A stretch of 9,146 nt of DNA from an uncultured Eubacteriales bacterium. Its GTDB lineage: Bacteria > Bacillota > Clostridia > Oscillospirales > Oscillospiraceae. The notes under the pieces were generated by a model, which worked only from the letters and a program-made list of their open reading frames with translations, did not search any database and had not been told where the DNA came from. Of the stretch, positions 1 to 6,878 are shown in pieces. Position numbers and translations under genes: made by a program. How positions within the stretch are numbered: position 1 is the stretch's first letter; every line of letters begins with the position of its first letter. The stretch spans positions 1 to 9,146 of the forward strand of contig USAT01000079.1 of assembly GCA_900552725.1 (NCBI GenBank), read 5' to 3'.

Positions 1-356
1 GCGGCGATGACGCGGCCCTTCTCCACAGCCACAAGGCGCATGCCGGACACGGCGAATTCCCGCACCAGCACGATGGCCAGGATCCACGCCAGCATGTCGC
101 CCTGCTCCACGAAGCAGCACAGGGCGGCCATCACCAGGCATTTGTCCGCCAGGGGATCCATAAACTTGCCGAAGTCGGAGATCTGGTTATAGTGCCGGGC
201 GATGTAGCCGTCGGCAAAGTCCGTCAGGCAGGCCACGATGTACACGCCCAGCGCCCAATAGCGGCTGCCGGGGAAATCCACATACATCAGCACCAGAAAC
301 ACGGGGATCATCAGCACGCGGCCGATGGTCAGATAGTTGGCCATATTTTTCGGCAT
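1..356 (-). CDS. pgsA: CDP-diacylglycerol--glycerol-3-phosphate 3-phosphatidyltransferase, N-terminal part
   Basis: This membrane enzyme makes phosphatidylglycerol phosphate from CDP-diacylglycerol and glycerol-3-phosphate, the committed step to phosphatidylglycerol and cardiolipin. The window holds the first 118 codons plus two bases; the gene continues past the left edge, and the family is usually about 180-200 residues. The full CDP-alcohol phosphotransferase signature DxxDGxxAR(x8)GxxxDxxxD is present, with D46, D49, G50, A53, R54, G63, D67 and D71. Hydrophobic segments at about 9-26 and 34-45 precede it and others at about 73-83 and 89-99 follow. The N-terminus (MPKNMANYLTIGR) is typical of the family. 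The ATG at 356 is preceded at 7 bp by GGGAGGAG, which lies in the last codons of rimO. Only 4 bp separate the rimO stop from this start, so the two genes are co-transcribed and probably translationally linked. A different CDP-alcohol transferase is possible, but PgsA fits the start and the rimO neighbour best. Confidence 0.93.
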   Translation of the reverse strand, partial: MPKNMANYLTIGRVLMIPVFLVLMYVDFPGSRYWALGVYIVACLTDFADGYIARHYNQISDFGKFMDPLADKCLVMAALCCFVEQGDMLAWILAIVLVREFAVSGMRLVAVEKGRVIA

Positions 357-360
357 GGTT

Positions 361-1680
361 TTACTCCTCCCTTTCGCCCACCAGTTCGCCGTCCATGGCG
401 CCGGTGACGCGTACCATCACGAAGTCGCCGGGGTCCACGTCGGCCTCGCTGTTGAAATAGATATGTCCGTCGATGTCGGGGCTTTCGGCGTAGCTGCGGC
501 CCATGTACTGCATGGACTGGGGGTCGAAGCCCTCGCACAGCACCTCTACCAGATCGCCCATGCGGCTCTCGTTGAAATCGTCCATGATGCGGGACTGCAC
601 GTCCACCACCAGCTCGGCCCGGCGCTCCGCCTCGGCGGTGTCCACACGGTTGGGCATCTCTGCGGCAGGCGTACCCTCCTCCGGGGAGTAGGGGAACACG
701 CCCGCCCGCTCGATATGAGTCTGGCGCAGGAATTCGCACAGCTCGTTGAAGGCGGCCTCATCCTCGTAGGGAAGGCCGGTGATGAGGCTGGTGCGCAGCA
801 CCACACCGGGGATCCTGGCCCGCAGCTTCTCCATCAGCGCCAGCAGGCCCGCGTGGGTCTCGCGGCGGCGCATGGCCTTCAGGATGGTGTCGCTGCAGTG
901 CTGGATGGGCATGTCGATGTACTTGCAGATCTTCGGCTCTGACGCGATGGTGTCGATCAGCTCGTCGGTGATGGTGTCGGGATAGAGGTAGTGCAGGCGG
1001 ATCCAGTGGAAGTCCAGCTTGCACAGCTCCCGCAGCAGCTCCGGCAACTTCTTCTCGTGATAGAGATCCACGCCGTAGCGGGTGATGTCCTGGGCGATGA
1101 CGATGCACTCCTTCACGCCGTCCGCCGCCAGGGCCCGCGCCTCGGTCAGGATGTCCTCCATGGGGCGGCTGCGGTAGCGGCCCCGCAGCTTGGGGATGAT
1201 ACAGTAGGCGCAGCTATTGGAGCAGCCCTCGGCAATGCGCAGATAGGCGAAGTGAGTGGGGGTGGACAGCACCCGGGGCAGCTCCTCCACCGCGCCGTTG
1301 ATGTCGCTGAAATGGGTGCAGTCCTCGCCGGCCATCACCTGCTCCACGGCGGACACGATGTCGCCGTAGTCTGCGGTGCCCATCATGCCGTCGATCTCCG
1401 GCAGCTCCGTCAGCATTTCGTCCCGGTAGCGCTGGCTCAGGCAGCCGGTCACCAGGATCTTCTTCACCTCGCCCGCCGCCTTCAGCTCCGCGGCGGAGAG
1501 GATCGTCTCGATGGCCTCCGTCTTGGCGCTGTCGATAAAGCCGCAGGTGTTGATGACCACCACGTCGCTGCCGTTGACATCCTCCTGCACGGTCATGCCG
1601 GCCTGCAGGCACATGGCCATCATCTGCTCCGTATTGACGCGGTTTTTGTCGCAGCCAAGGGAGATAAAGGATACTTTCAT
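361..1680 (-). CDS. rimO: Ribosomal protein S12 methylthiotransferase RimO
   Basis: This radical SAM enzyme of 439 residues adds a methylthio group to the conserved aspartate of ribosomal protein uS12. Three parts are visible. The N-terminal UPF0004 domain carries cluster cysteines C10, C46 and C80. The radical SAM core has the CxxxCxxC motif at C153, C157 and C160 (EGCSNSCAYC). A TRAM-like C-terminal domain runs from about 375. The IAQDITRYG stretch at 195-203 and the C-terminal GHIYFN are typical of RimO rather than the tRNA enzyme MiaB. The ATG at 1680 is chosen because MKVSFISLGCDKN is the standard start and GAGG lies 6 bp upstream. The frame stays open further upstream to 1887, but that part overlaps recX and is low-complexity Arg-rich sequence. 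The gene follows recX by 14 bp and precedes pgsA by 4 bp. Confidence 0.96.
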   Translation of the reverse strand: MKVSFISLGCDKNRVNTEQMMAMCLQAGMTVQEDVNGSDVVVINTCGFIDSAKTEAIETILSAAELKAAGEVKKILVTGCLSQRYRDEMLTELPEIDGMMGTADYGDIVSAVEQVMAGEDCTHFSDINGAVEELPRVLSTPTHFAYLRIAEGCSNSCAYCIIPKLRGRYRSRPMEDILTEARALAADGVKECIVIAQDITRYGVDLYHEKKLPELLRELCKLDFHWIRLHYLYPDTITDELIDTIASEPKICKYIDMPIQHCSDTILKAMRRRETHAGLLALMEKLRARIPGVVLRTSLITGLPYEDEAAFNELCEFLRQTHIERAGVFPYSPEEGTPAAEMPNRVDTAEAERRAELVVDVQSRIMDDFNESRMGDLVEVLCEGFDPQSMQYMGRSYAESPDIDGHIYFNSEADVDPGDFVMVRVTGAMDGELVGEREE

Positions 1681-1686
1681 CGTTTT

Positions 1687-1690
1687 CCTC
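1687..1690 (-). promoter_or_regulatory. Ribosome binding site that fixes the rimO start
   Basis: GAGG lies 6 bp before the ATG at 1680. It supports that start over more upstream in-frame starts that would run back into recX. Confidence 0.7.
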
Positions 1691-1694
1691 GTTT

Positions 1695-2312
1695 CTATTC
1701 GTCGATTTCTTCGCCCAGGCGGTTCAGGGCCGGGCGGATGTCGCTCCAGGAGAAGCCTCGGCGCAGCAGGGCGTCGCTGAGCTTTTTCAGCGCGGCGCGG
1801 TCGGGCGTTCTGCCGCCCAGCTTCCTGCGCAGGAAGCGGTCGATGGCGTCGGTGCTGTCGGGCAGTTGGGCAAGCGCGTCGTCCCACAGCTCACGGGGGA
1901 CGCCCCGCTTCTGCAGCTCCTGGCGCACGCGGCCCGGGCCGTAGCCGGAGGCGGCGTAGTGCCGGGCGATGACCCCGGCGTAGGCGGCGTCGTCCACCGC
2001 GCCCAGGGATGTCAGCCACTCCACCGCCTCCTCGGCGGTGTCAGGCGCAATGCCTTTACGGTTCAGCTTATCCGCCAGCTCCTTACGGGACATCATCCGG
2101 CCCGAGGCCAGTTGGGCGGCCTTTACCCGACCCTCTGACCGTTTGCCGGATGCTTCTAATTGTACCACAAGCTGGGGGGATAAGTCCATACCCGGATACA
2201 AGCCAAATTGCAGGAGCTCATGACCGGTGATCCGGAGGGGGTCGCCCTCCTCCAGATACACCAGCACGCGCTCCTGCACATGTTTGGAATTTTCGATCCG
2301 TGTGATCCTCAT
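1695..2312 (-). CDS. recX: Regulatory protein RecX
   Basis: RecX binds RecA and modulates its filament on single-stranded DNA, mostly as an inhibitor. This copy has 205 residues, between the short E. coli form (about 166) and the longer B. subtilis form (about 264). The first 55 or so residues (MRITRIENSK...VYLEEGDPLRI...GLYPGMDL) match the small beta-rich N-terminal region of Gram-positive RecX. Three helical RecX modules follow, at roughly 66-105, 106-147 and 155-200, including RKELADKL, GYGPGRVRQEL and LLRRGFSWSDI. Its ATG overlaps the recA stop as ATGA (2309-2312), and no clear ribosome binding site is seen. Translation is therefore probably coupled to recA, which would tie the RecX level to RecA. 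The recA-recX order is common in bacteria. Confidence 0.93.
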   Translation of the reverse strand: MRITRIENSKHVQERVLVYLEEGDPLRITGHELLQFGLYPGMDLSPQLVVQLEASGKRSEGRVKAAQLASGRMMSRKELADKLNRKGIAPDTAEEAVEWLTSLGAVDDAAYAGVIARHYAASGYGPGRVRQELQKRGVPRELWDDALAQLPDSTDAIDRFLRRKLGGRTPDRAALKKLSDALLRRGFSWSDIRPALNRLGEEIDE

Positions 2313-3418
2313 TCGTCGCTGTCGTCAAAGTCGTCGGCAGAGACATCCACGGCGCGGCCCGCGGCACGGGCGGCGATCTTGGACTGGTTGCCCATCAGCT
2401 TATGGAAATTCTCGCGGACGTTCTTCTCCAGCGCCGCGGCGGCCTCGGGATTCTGGCGGAAGTACTCCTTGGCGGCGTCCTTGCCTTGGCCCAGGCGCAC
2501 GTCGCCCAGGCTGAACCAGGAGCCGCTCTTCTGCACCAGATCCAGCTTGACACCCAGGTCGATGAGCTCACTGAGCTTGCTGATGCCCTCGCCGTACATG
2601 ATGTCGAACTCCGCCTCACGGAAGGGAGGCGCCACCTTGTTCTTCACCACCTTGGCCCGGACGTGGTTACCCACCACCTCGCCGCCGGCCTTGAGGGTCT
2701 CCACCCGGCGGACATCAATGCGGACGGAGGCGTAGAACTTCAGCGCCCGGCCGCCGGTGGTGACCTCGGGGTTGCCGTACATGACGCCCACCTTCTCGCG
2801 GAGCTGGTTGATGAAGATGACGATGGTATTGGTCTTGTTGATGATGCCGGTCAGCTTGCGGAGGGCCTGGCTCATCAGGCGGGCGTGAAGGCCCACGAAG
2901 CTGTCACCCATCTCGCCCTCGATCTCGGCGCGGGGCACCAGGGCCGCCACGGAGTCCACCACCACCACGTCGATGGCGCCGGAGCGCACCAGGGCCTCGG
3001 TGATCTCCAGGGCCTGCTCACCGGTATCCGGCTGGGAGATCAGCATGTCCTCCACATTGACGCCCAGGGCCTTGGCATAGGTGGGATCCAGGGCGTGCTC
3101 GGCGTCCACGAAGGCCACCTCGCCGCCCATCTTCTGGGCCTCGGCCAGCACATGGAGGGCCAGGGTGGTCTTACCGGAGGATTCCGGGCCGTAGATCTCC
3201 ACCACGCGGCCGCGGGGCAGGCCGCCGATGCCCAGTGCCAGATCCAACGCCAGGGAGCCGGTGGGGATAGCCTCTACATTGGCCACGTTGCCGTCGCCAT
3301 AGCGCATGATGGAGCCCTTGCCATACATCTTCTCGATCTGCTGCATGGCGGTCTCGATCGCTTTTTTCTTATCCGCATTGACGGGCGCTGCCGCCGGTGC
3401 TTCCTTCTTCGCTGCCAT
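2309..3418 (-). CDS. recA: Recombinase RecA
   Basis: RecA forms ATP-dependent filaments on single-stranded DNA, carries out strand exchange, and triggers LexA self-cleavage in the SOS response. The protein has 369 residues and is full length. Walker A is GPESSGKTT at 77-85, the catalytic glutamate is E107 in DAEHALDP, and Walker B is VVVVDS at 151-156. The L2 DNA-binding loop region lies near 206-224 (LREKVGVMYGNPEV...). The C-terminal tail is acidic (DDFDDSDE), as is usual. No intein is present. The start at 3418 (MAAKKEAP) has AGGAGG 7 bp upstream. The frame is open back to 3469, but that extension would overlap the end of prmC and does not look like RecA. The gap to prmC is 25 bp and holds no convincing promoter or LexA box, so transcription must come mainly from upstream. 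Confidence 0.99.
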   Translation of the reverse strand: MAAKKEAPAAAPVNADKKKAIETAMQQIEKMYGKGSIMRYGDGNVANVEAIPTGSLALDLALGIGGLPRGRVVEIYGPESSGKTTLALHVLAEAQKMGGEVAFVDAEHALDPTYAKALGVNVEDMLISQPDTGEQALEITEALVRSGAIDVVVVDSVAALVPRAEIEGEMGDSFVGLHARLMSQALRKLTGIINKTNTIVIFINQLREKVGVMYGNPEVTTGGRALKFYASVRIDVRRVETLKAGGEVVGNHVRAKVVKNKVAPPFREAEFDIMYGEGISKLSELIDLGVKLDLVQKSGSWFSLGDVRLGQGKDAAKEYFRQNPEAAAALEKNVRENFHKLMGNQSKIAARAAGRAVDVSADDFDDSDE

Positions 3419-3425
3419 GGGTTCT

Positions 3426-3431
3426 CCTCCT
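3426..3431 (-). promoter_or_regulatory. Strong ribosome binding site that fixes the recA start
   Basis: A perfect AGGAGG (within AAAGGAGGAGAAC) lies 7 bp before the ATG at 3418. It rules against the longer in-frame start at 3469. Confidence 0.85.
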
Positions 3432-3443
3432 TTTATCTCTCCG

Positions 3444-4322
3444 TCATTCGGTATCAAATACGCTTTCATGAAGGGTGCCGTATACCACGCGGGGGATGCC
3501 CGCCGTGTCCGGCACCACCTCGATATCGCCGAAGCCCTGGGCGCGCATGATGCGCAGCACGTCGTCGGCCTGGCCGATGCCCACCTCGAAATACAGGCGG
3601 CTGCCGGGGTGCAGGGCCGTGCGCCATTTGTCGCTGATGGCCCGGTAGAAGTCCAGACCGTCGTCGCCGCCCTTCAGGGCCGTCATGGGCTCGTAGTCCC
3701 GGACGGACACGTCCAGGCCGGCGATGTCGCCGTCAGGGATGTAGGGCGGGTTGCTGACGATGCAGTCAAACTCGCCGAAGCGGGGTGGCGGGCCGTCAAG
3801 GGCATTCACTTGCCAGGGCATCACCTGGGCCGTCAGGCCGCAGCGGCGGATGTTCTGGCGGCAGACCCGCAGGGCGTCCTCCATCAGCTCACCCAGCACC
3901 ACATGGCTGCCGGGGCAGAATTTCGCCACCGCCAGACCCACGCAGCCGCTTCCGGCGCACAGATCCAGCACACGGGGCTCATCCAGGGTCTTTACGAAGC
4001 CGATGGCCTGCTCCGCCAGCACCTCGGTATCGGTGCGGGGGATCAGCACGCTCTCGTTGACGTCCAGATCCATGCCGCAGAAGCTCCACTCGCCGATGAG
4101 ATAGGCCAGGGGCTCCCCCGCCAGGTGGCGGCGCATCAGGGCGCGGGCACGCTCCTCCACGTCCTGTGGGACGTACAGGCGGCTGTCACGCAGCAGCTCC
4201 TGCCGGGTCTTTCCGGCGGCGAAGGCCACCAGCTCCCGCGCCTCCAGCGTGGCGGCGTCGATGCCGGAGCGGTGCAGCTCCTGCCGGATATCCATATACA
4301 AATTGTTATATGTTGTCGCCAT
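3444..4322 (-). CDS. prmC: Peptide chain release factor N5-glutamine methyltransferase PrmC
   Basis: PrmC methylates the glutamine of the GGQ motif in release factors RF1 and RF2, using S-adenosylmethionine, and so sustains efficient translation termination. The protein has 292 residues. The N-terminal helical domain spans about 1-85. The IPRTDTEVL stretch (94-102) is a form of the family's IPRPETE motif. The SAM-binding motif I is VLDLCAGSGCVGLA (118-131) and the catalytic NPPY is at 191-194. YEPMTALKGGDDGLDFYR (210-227) and the EVGIGQ motif (246-251) complete the family pattern. The ATG at 4322 gives a natural N-terminus (MATTYNNLYMDIRQEL) but has no visible ribosome binding site. A second ATG at 4295 (MDIRQEL) also lacks one, so the start is less certain. 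prmC usually sits next to prfA; here recA follows instead. DUF1385 lies 36 bp upstream. Confidence 0.95.
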   Translation of the reverse strand: MATTYNNLYMDIRQELHRSGIDAATLEARELVAFAAGKTRQELLRDSRLYVPQDVEERARALMRRHLAGEPLAYLIGEWSFCGMDLDVNESVLIPRTDTEVLAEQAIGFVKTLDEPRVLDLCAGSGCVGLAVAKFCPGSHVVLGELMEDALRVCRQNIRRCGLTAQVMPWQVNALDGPPPRFGEFDCIVSNPPYIPDGDIAGLDVSVRDYEPMTALKGGDDGLDFYRAISDKWRTALHPGSRLYFEVGIGQADDVLRIMRAQGFGDIEVVPDTAGIPRVVYGTLHESVFDTE

Positions 4323-4350
4323 AATACGAATTGTTGTCAGTTTTGTCGAT
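4321..4350 (-). promoter_or_regulatory. Weak candidate internal promoter at the prmC start
   Basis: TCGACA at 4345-4350 (one mismatch to the -35 consensus) is followed after 18 bp by TATTAT at 4321-4326. The -10 overlaps the prmC ATG at 4322, so a transcript from here would begin inside prmC and could serve the ATG at 4295 or the genes beyond. The local sequence is AT-rich in a GC-rich region, which makes chance matches more likely. Confidence 0.22.
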
Positions 4351-4358
4351 TTTGACCT

Positions 4359-5309
4359 TTACCACTTGTCCTTGCCCTGCTCCTCCGGCAGCACCAGCTT
4401 CATGGCCTCGATGGCCACCTCCAGCATGGAGTCGTCCGGCTCGTTGGTGGTGAAGTTCTGCATCCACATGCCGGGGGCGGACAGGATCCGGGTCAGCTTA
4501 TTGTCATGGGCGCCCACGGCACGGTTGAACTCGTAGGTGATGCCCACCACAGGCACCAGCAGCAGCAGCTTCACGCCGATGCGTACCCAGATATTCTGCC
4601 AGTTGATGTAGGGGAACACGAGGCTGGACACCAGGATGGAGACGATGATCACCACGAACAGGAAGCTGGTGCCGCAGCGGGGATGGTGCTTGGGCTGGAT
4701 GCGGGCGTTCTCCACCGTCAGGGGCAGGCCCGCCTCGTAGCAGAAGATGGTCTTATGTTCGGCCCCGTGGTAGCAGAACACCCGGCGCACGTCCTTCTGC
4801 TTGGAGCACAGGATGAGATAGGCCAGGAAGATCAGCACCTTTACCACGCCTTCGATCAGGTTGTGGAGGGCCGCGCTCTGGGCGTGGAACAGTCCGGCGA
4901 TGAAGGTGGGCAGCAGCATGAACAGCACCAGCGTCATGCCCAGAGACAAAATCACCGAGAAGGCCACCAGTACATTCTGCAGCTTTTCCGCCGGGACGTG
5001 CTTTTCCAGCCACTGGTCAAACTTGCTGGGCTGGGTGCTCTCGTCATCGGGGAAGTAGTCCGCCGAGAACATCAGCGCCTTGACGCCGGTGATGATGGAG
5101 CTGATGAAGGTGGCCATGCCCCGGATGATGGGCCAGCCCAGAATGGGGAATTTATCCTTGATGAATTTCCGCTCCGTCACCTTGGTGACCAGCCCCTCGG
5201 GGGCGCGGACGACGATGGCGTCCTTCTCCGGTCCGCGCATGAGGATACCCTCGATCAGCGCCTGGCCGCCGATGGTGGTGCGGAAGGTTTCTTGCTTTTT
5301 TTCTGCCAT
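4359..5309 (-). CDS. DUF1385 (YqhQ-family) integral membrane protein
   Basis: The family (DUF1385, B. subtilis YqhQ) is conserved in Firmicutes, and I know of no firmly established function for it. This copy has 316 residues. It carries the hallmark N-terminal motif GGQALIEGILMRGP (14-27), then YHGAEHKTIFCYEAG (180-194) and HPRCGTSFLF (209-218). The conserved His, Glu and Cys residues could bind a metal or be catalytic, but that is inference. Membrane segments are visible at about 111-139, 152-168, 214-234 and 244-258. The start at 5309 (MAEKKQETF) is chosen because AAAGGAA lies 5 bp upstream. The frame is open to 5339, but that would begin upstream of the predicted transcript start. DUF1385 next to prmC is a recurring arrangement in Clostridia, usually with prfA nearby. 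Confidence 0.9.
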   Translation of the reverse strand: MAEKKQETFRTTIGGQALIEGILMRGPEKDAIVVRAPEGLVTKVTERKFIKDKFPILGWPIIRGMATFISSIITGVKALMFSADYFPDDESTQPSKFDQWLEKHVPAEKLQNVLVAFSVILSLGMTLVLFMLLPTFIAGLFHAQSAALHNLIEGVVKVLIFLAYLILCSKQKDVRRVFCYHGAEHKTIFCYEAGLPLTVENARIQPKHHPRCGTSFLFVVIIVSILVSSLVFPYINWQNIWVRIGVKLLLLVPVVGITYEFNRAVGAHDNKLTRILSAPGMWMQNFTTNEPDDSMLEVAIEAMKLVLPEEQGKDKW

Positions 5310-5314
5310 GGGAG

Positions 5315-5321
5315 TTCCTTT
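5315..5321 (-). promoter_or_regulatory. Ribosome binding site of the DUF1385 gene
   Basis: AAAGGAA lies 5 bp before the ATG at 5309. If the promoter upstream is read correctly, it sits at the very 5' end of a leader of about 12 nt. Confidence 0.6.
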
Positions 5322-5327
5322 CTTACA

Positions 5328-5355
5328 AGTATAGCACAAAATTTTTAGATTGCAA
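5328..5355 (-). promoter_or_regulatory. Promoter of the DUF1385-prmC-recA-recX-rimO-pgsA operon
   Basis: On the minus strand a -35 hexamer TTGCAA (5350-5355) is followed after 16 bp by TATACT (5328-5333). The -10 is preceded by TG-N, forming an extended -10. The element lies in the 57-bp gap after the histidine kinase gene, where no terminator is seen. Transcription should start near 5321, giving a leader of only about 12 nt. It is the best sigma-A-type promoter on the minus strand and the likely main source of recA transcript. Confidence 0.65.
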
Positions 5356-5365
5356 CACTTGTTCC
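5352..5365 (-). promoter_or_regulatory. Candidate LexA (SOS) box
   Basis: On the minus strand GGAACAAGTGTTGC matches 12 of 14 positions of the Gram-positive LexA consensus CGAACRNRYGTTYC. The first half-site GAAC is intact; the second reads GTTG in place of GTTC. It overlaps the -35 hexamer of the operon that contains recA and recX, a position where a bound repressor would block RNA polymerase. One imperfect half-site keeps this a candidate. Confidence 0.45.
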
Positions 5366-5366
5366 A

Positions 5367-6842
5367 TCAATTCTTTTCTTTTTCGTGGTGGGCCCGGTGC
5401 CCAATGGGCAGGCGGATGGTGACGATGCAGCCGCCGCCCTTGGCGTTTCCGATGGCCAGCGTGCCGCCGTGAAGGCGGATGATCTCGTCGCACACCGCAA
5501 GGCCAATGCCGCTGCCCCGGGCCTTGGAGGCGCCCTTATAGAACTTCTCCTTCACATGGGGCAGATCCTCCGCCGGGATGCCGTGGCCGTAGTCCCGGAT
5601 GGTGATGATATAGTGATTGCCCCGGCGCACCAGGCGGGCGTCGATCCGCCTGCCGCTGCCGCCGTGCTTGGCGGCGTTGTCCAGCACATTGCAGAATACC
5701 TGCTTCAGCCGCTCGGAGTCGCCGGTGATGGTCTCGTCATACATATCGTCACAGCGGTACTCCAGCTGGATGCCCTGCTGCTTGAAGATCTCGCGGTAGG
5801 TATACACCGCGTCCTCGAACTCCGCCTGCAGATCCACCTGCTCCAGATGCAGGGTGAAGCGTCCGTCGGCGATCTTGGAGAAGTCCAGCAGCTCCTCCAC
5901 CATATTGGTCAGGCGGCCAGACTCCTTCACGATGATGCTCAGGCCCCGGCGCAGGGATTCCGGGTCGCCGCCCTCGTCCGCCAGCAGCGTCTCGCCCCAG
6001 CCGTTGATGGCCGTCAGCGGCGTGCGCAGCTCGTGGGACACGGAGGAGATGAACTCCGACTGCAGCTTCTCGTTTTCGCCGATCTTCAGGGACATATCGT
6101 TGATGTTGTCCACCAGCTCGCCCATCTCGTCGGCGTAGCGGTTGGGGATCTGATAGCCGTAGCTGCCGCCGGAGATCTGCTTGGCCGCCTCGCTGACGGC
6201 GGAGATGGGGGCCACCACGTTATTGATCAGCAGCAGGCTGGAGATGACGATGACGAAGATCACCGCCGCCATGATGGCCAGGATGATCAGCACCGTCAGC
6301 AGCACCTGGCTGTCCAGATTCCGGGTGGCGGTGACGAACCGCATGACGCCCACCACGCGGCCGTTGAATTTCAGCAGGCCCGAGGCGGCGATGATCTTCT
6401 CCCCCGTGGCGGGATCCACGCCGTGGAAGCTGCTGACCTTACCGCTGCTGAGGGCGTCGGTGATGTCCTTTGTGCCGGGGGCGGAGCCCACCATCAGACT
6501 GCGGGTGGAGACCTCCACCCGGCCGTCACGGTCAATGAACTGCAGTTCGATCCGGTCGCTGTCCTCGAAGCTGTTGGCATAGAGGGTGGCGCTGCGGTAG
6601 TATTCGTCGTAGCTGGTCATGGCGTAGGTGTTGAAATACTCCGTGCTGGCGGTGGCCTTAGCCTCCAGCGCGCTGCTGGCATTGGCGTAATAGTTGCTGC
6701 CCAGGGCGATGGAAACCAGCGCCGCGATCAGCACCAGGATGGTGATGACCGGCAGGATACTGCTGACGATCCAGCGGCGGCGCAGGCCGATGGCCCGCCT
6801 GGGCTGGGCCGTCTGCTCCGGCAGTCCGGTCAGTTTTGTCAC
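5367..6842 (-). CDS. Membrane sensor histidine kinase
   Basis: This protein of 491 residues is the sensor partner of the response regulator just upstream. An Arg-rich cytoplasmic N-terminus is followed by membrane segment 1 (about 25-48). An extracytoplasmic domain (about 50-175) contains FIDRDGRVEVSTRS and GRVVGVMRF, a pattern that looks like a Cache/PDC sensor fold. Membrane segment 2 (about 180-206) leads into a HAMP domain (about 207-260). The HisKA H-box is SHELRTPLTAI with H270 as the phosphorylated histidine. The ATPase domain shows the N box (VFCNVLDNAAKH, 382-393), G1 (DYGHGIP, 417-423), F box (KEKFYKG, 431-437) and G2 (GSGIGLAV, 443-450). There is no cytoplasmic PAS domain. The start is GTG at 6842, with GGGAGG 9 bp upstream, 36 bp after the regulator gene. 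The architecture is PhoR/WalK-like, but the stimulus cannot be read from sequence. Confidence 0.93.
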   Translation of the reverse strand: MTKLTGLPEQTAQPRRAIGLRRRWIVSSILPVITILVLIAALVSIALGSNYYANASSALEAKATASTEYFNTYAMTSYDEYYRSATLYANSFEDSDRIELQFIDRDGRVEVSTRSLMVGSAPGTKDITDALSSGKVSSFHGVDPATGEKIIAASGLLKFNGRVVGVMRFVTATRNLDSQVLLTVLIILAIMAAVIFVIVISSLLLINNVVAPISAVSEAAKQISGGSYGYQIPNRYADEMGELVDNINDMSLKIGENEKLQSEFISSVSHELRTPLTAINGWGETLLADEGGDPESLRRGLSIIVKESGRLTNMVEELLDFSKIADGRFTLHLEQVDLQAEFEDAVYTYREIFKQQGIQLEYRCDDMYDETITGDSERLKQVFCNVLDNAAKHGGSGRRIDARLVRRGNHYIITIRDYGHGIPAEDLPHVKEKFYKGASKARGSGIGLAVCDEIIRLHGGTLAIGNAKGGGCIVTIRLPIGHRAHHEKEKN

Positions 6843-6851
6843 AGGTCTCCC

Positions 6852-6857
6852 CCTCCC
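6852..6857 (-). promoter_or_regulatory. Ribosome binding site for the GTG-initiated kinase gene
   Basis: GGGAGG within a purine-rich AAGGGAGGGGGAG run lies 9 bp before the GTG at 6842. No in-frame ATG lies near, so the site supports GTG as the start. Confidence 0.65.
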
Positions 6858-6878
6858 TTCCGGTCAGTCTTTCCGGGC

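Noticed and set aside
1681..1887. N-terminal extension of rimO to an in-frame start at 1887
   Set aside because: It overlaps recX, is Arg/Pro/Ala-rich like a shadow frame, and the standard RimO N-terminus with a ribosome binding site starts at 1680.
3419..3469. N-terminal extension of recA to an in-frame start at 3469
   Set aside because: It would overlap the end of prmC, the added residues do not resemble RecA, and a perfect AGGAGG precedes the ATG at 3418.
5310..5366. A terminator between the kinase gene and the DUF1385 gene
   Set aside because: No stable GC-rich hairpin followed by a T-run is present on the minus strand, so some read-through from the signalling operon into the recA operon is likely.
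6537..6548. GAACTGCAGTTC, a perfect GAAC-N4-GTTC palindrome that fits the core of a LexA box
   Set aside because: It lies mid-gene in the kinase coding sequence, far from any promoter, and its inner bases do not fit the R-N-R-Y pattern. It is best explained as chance.
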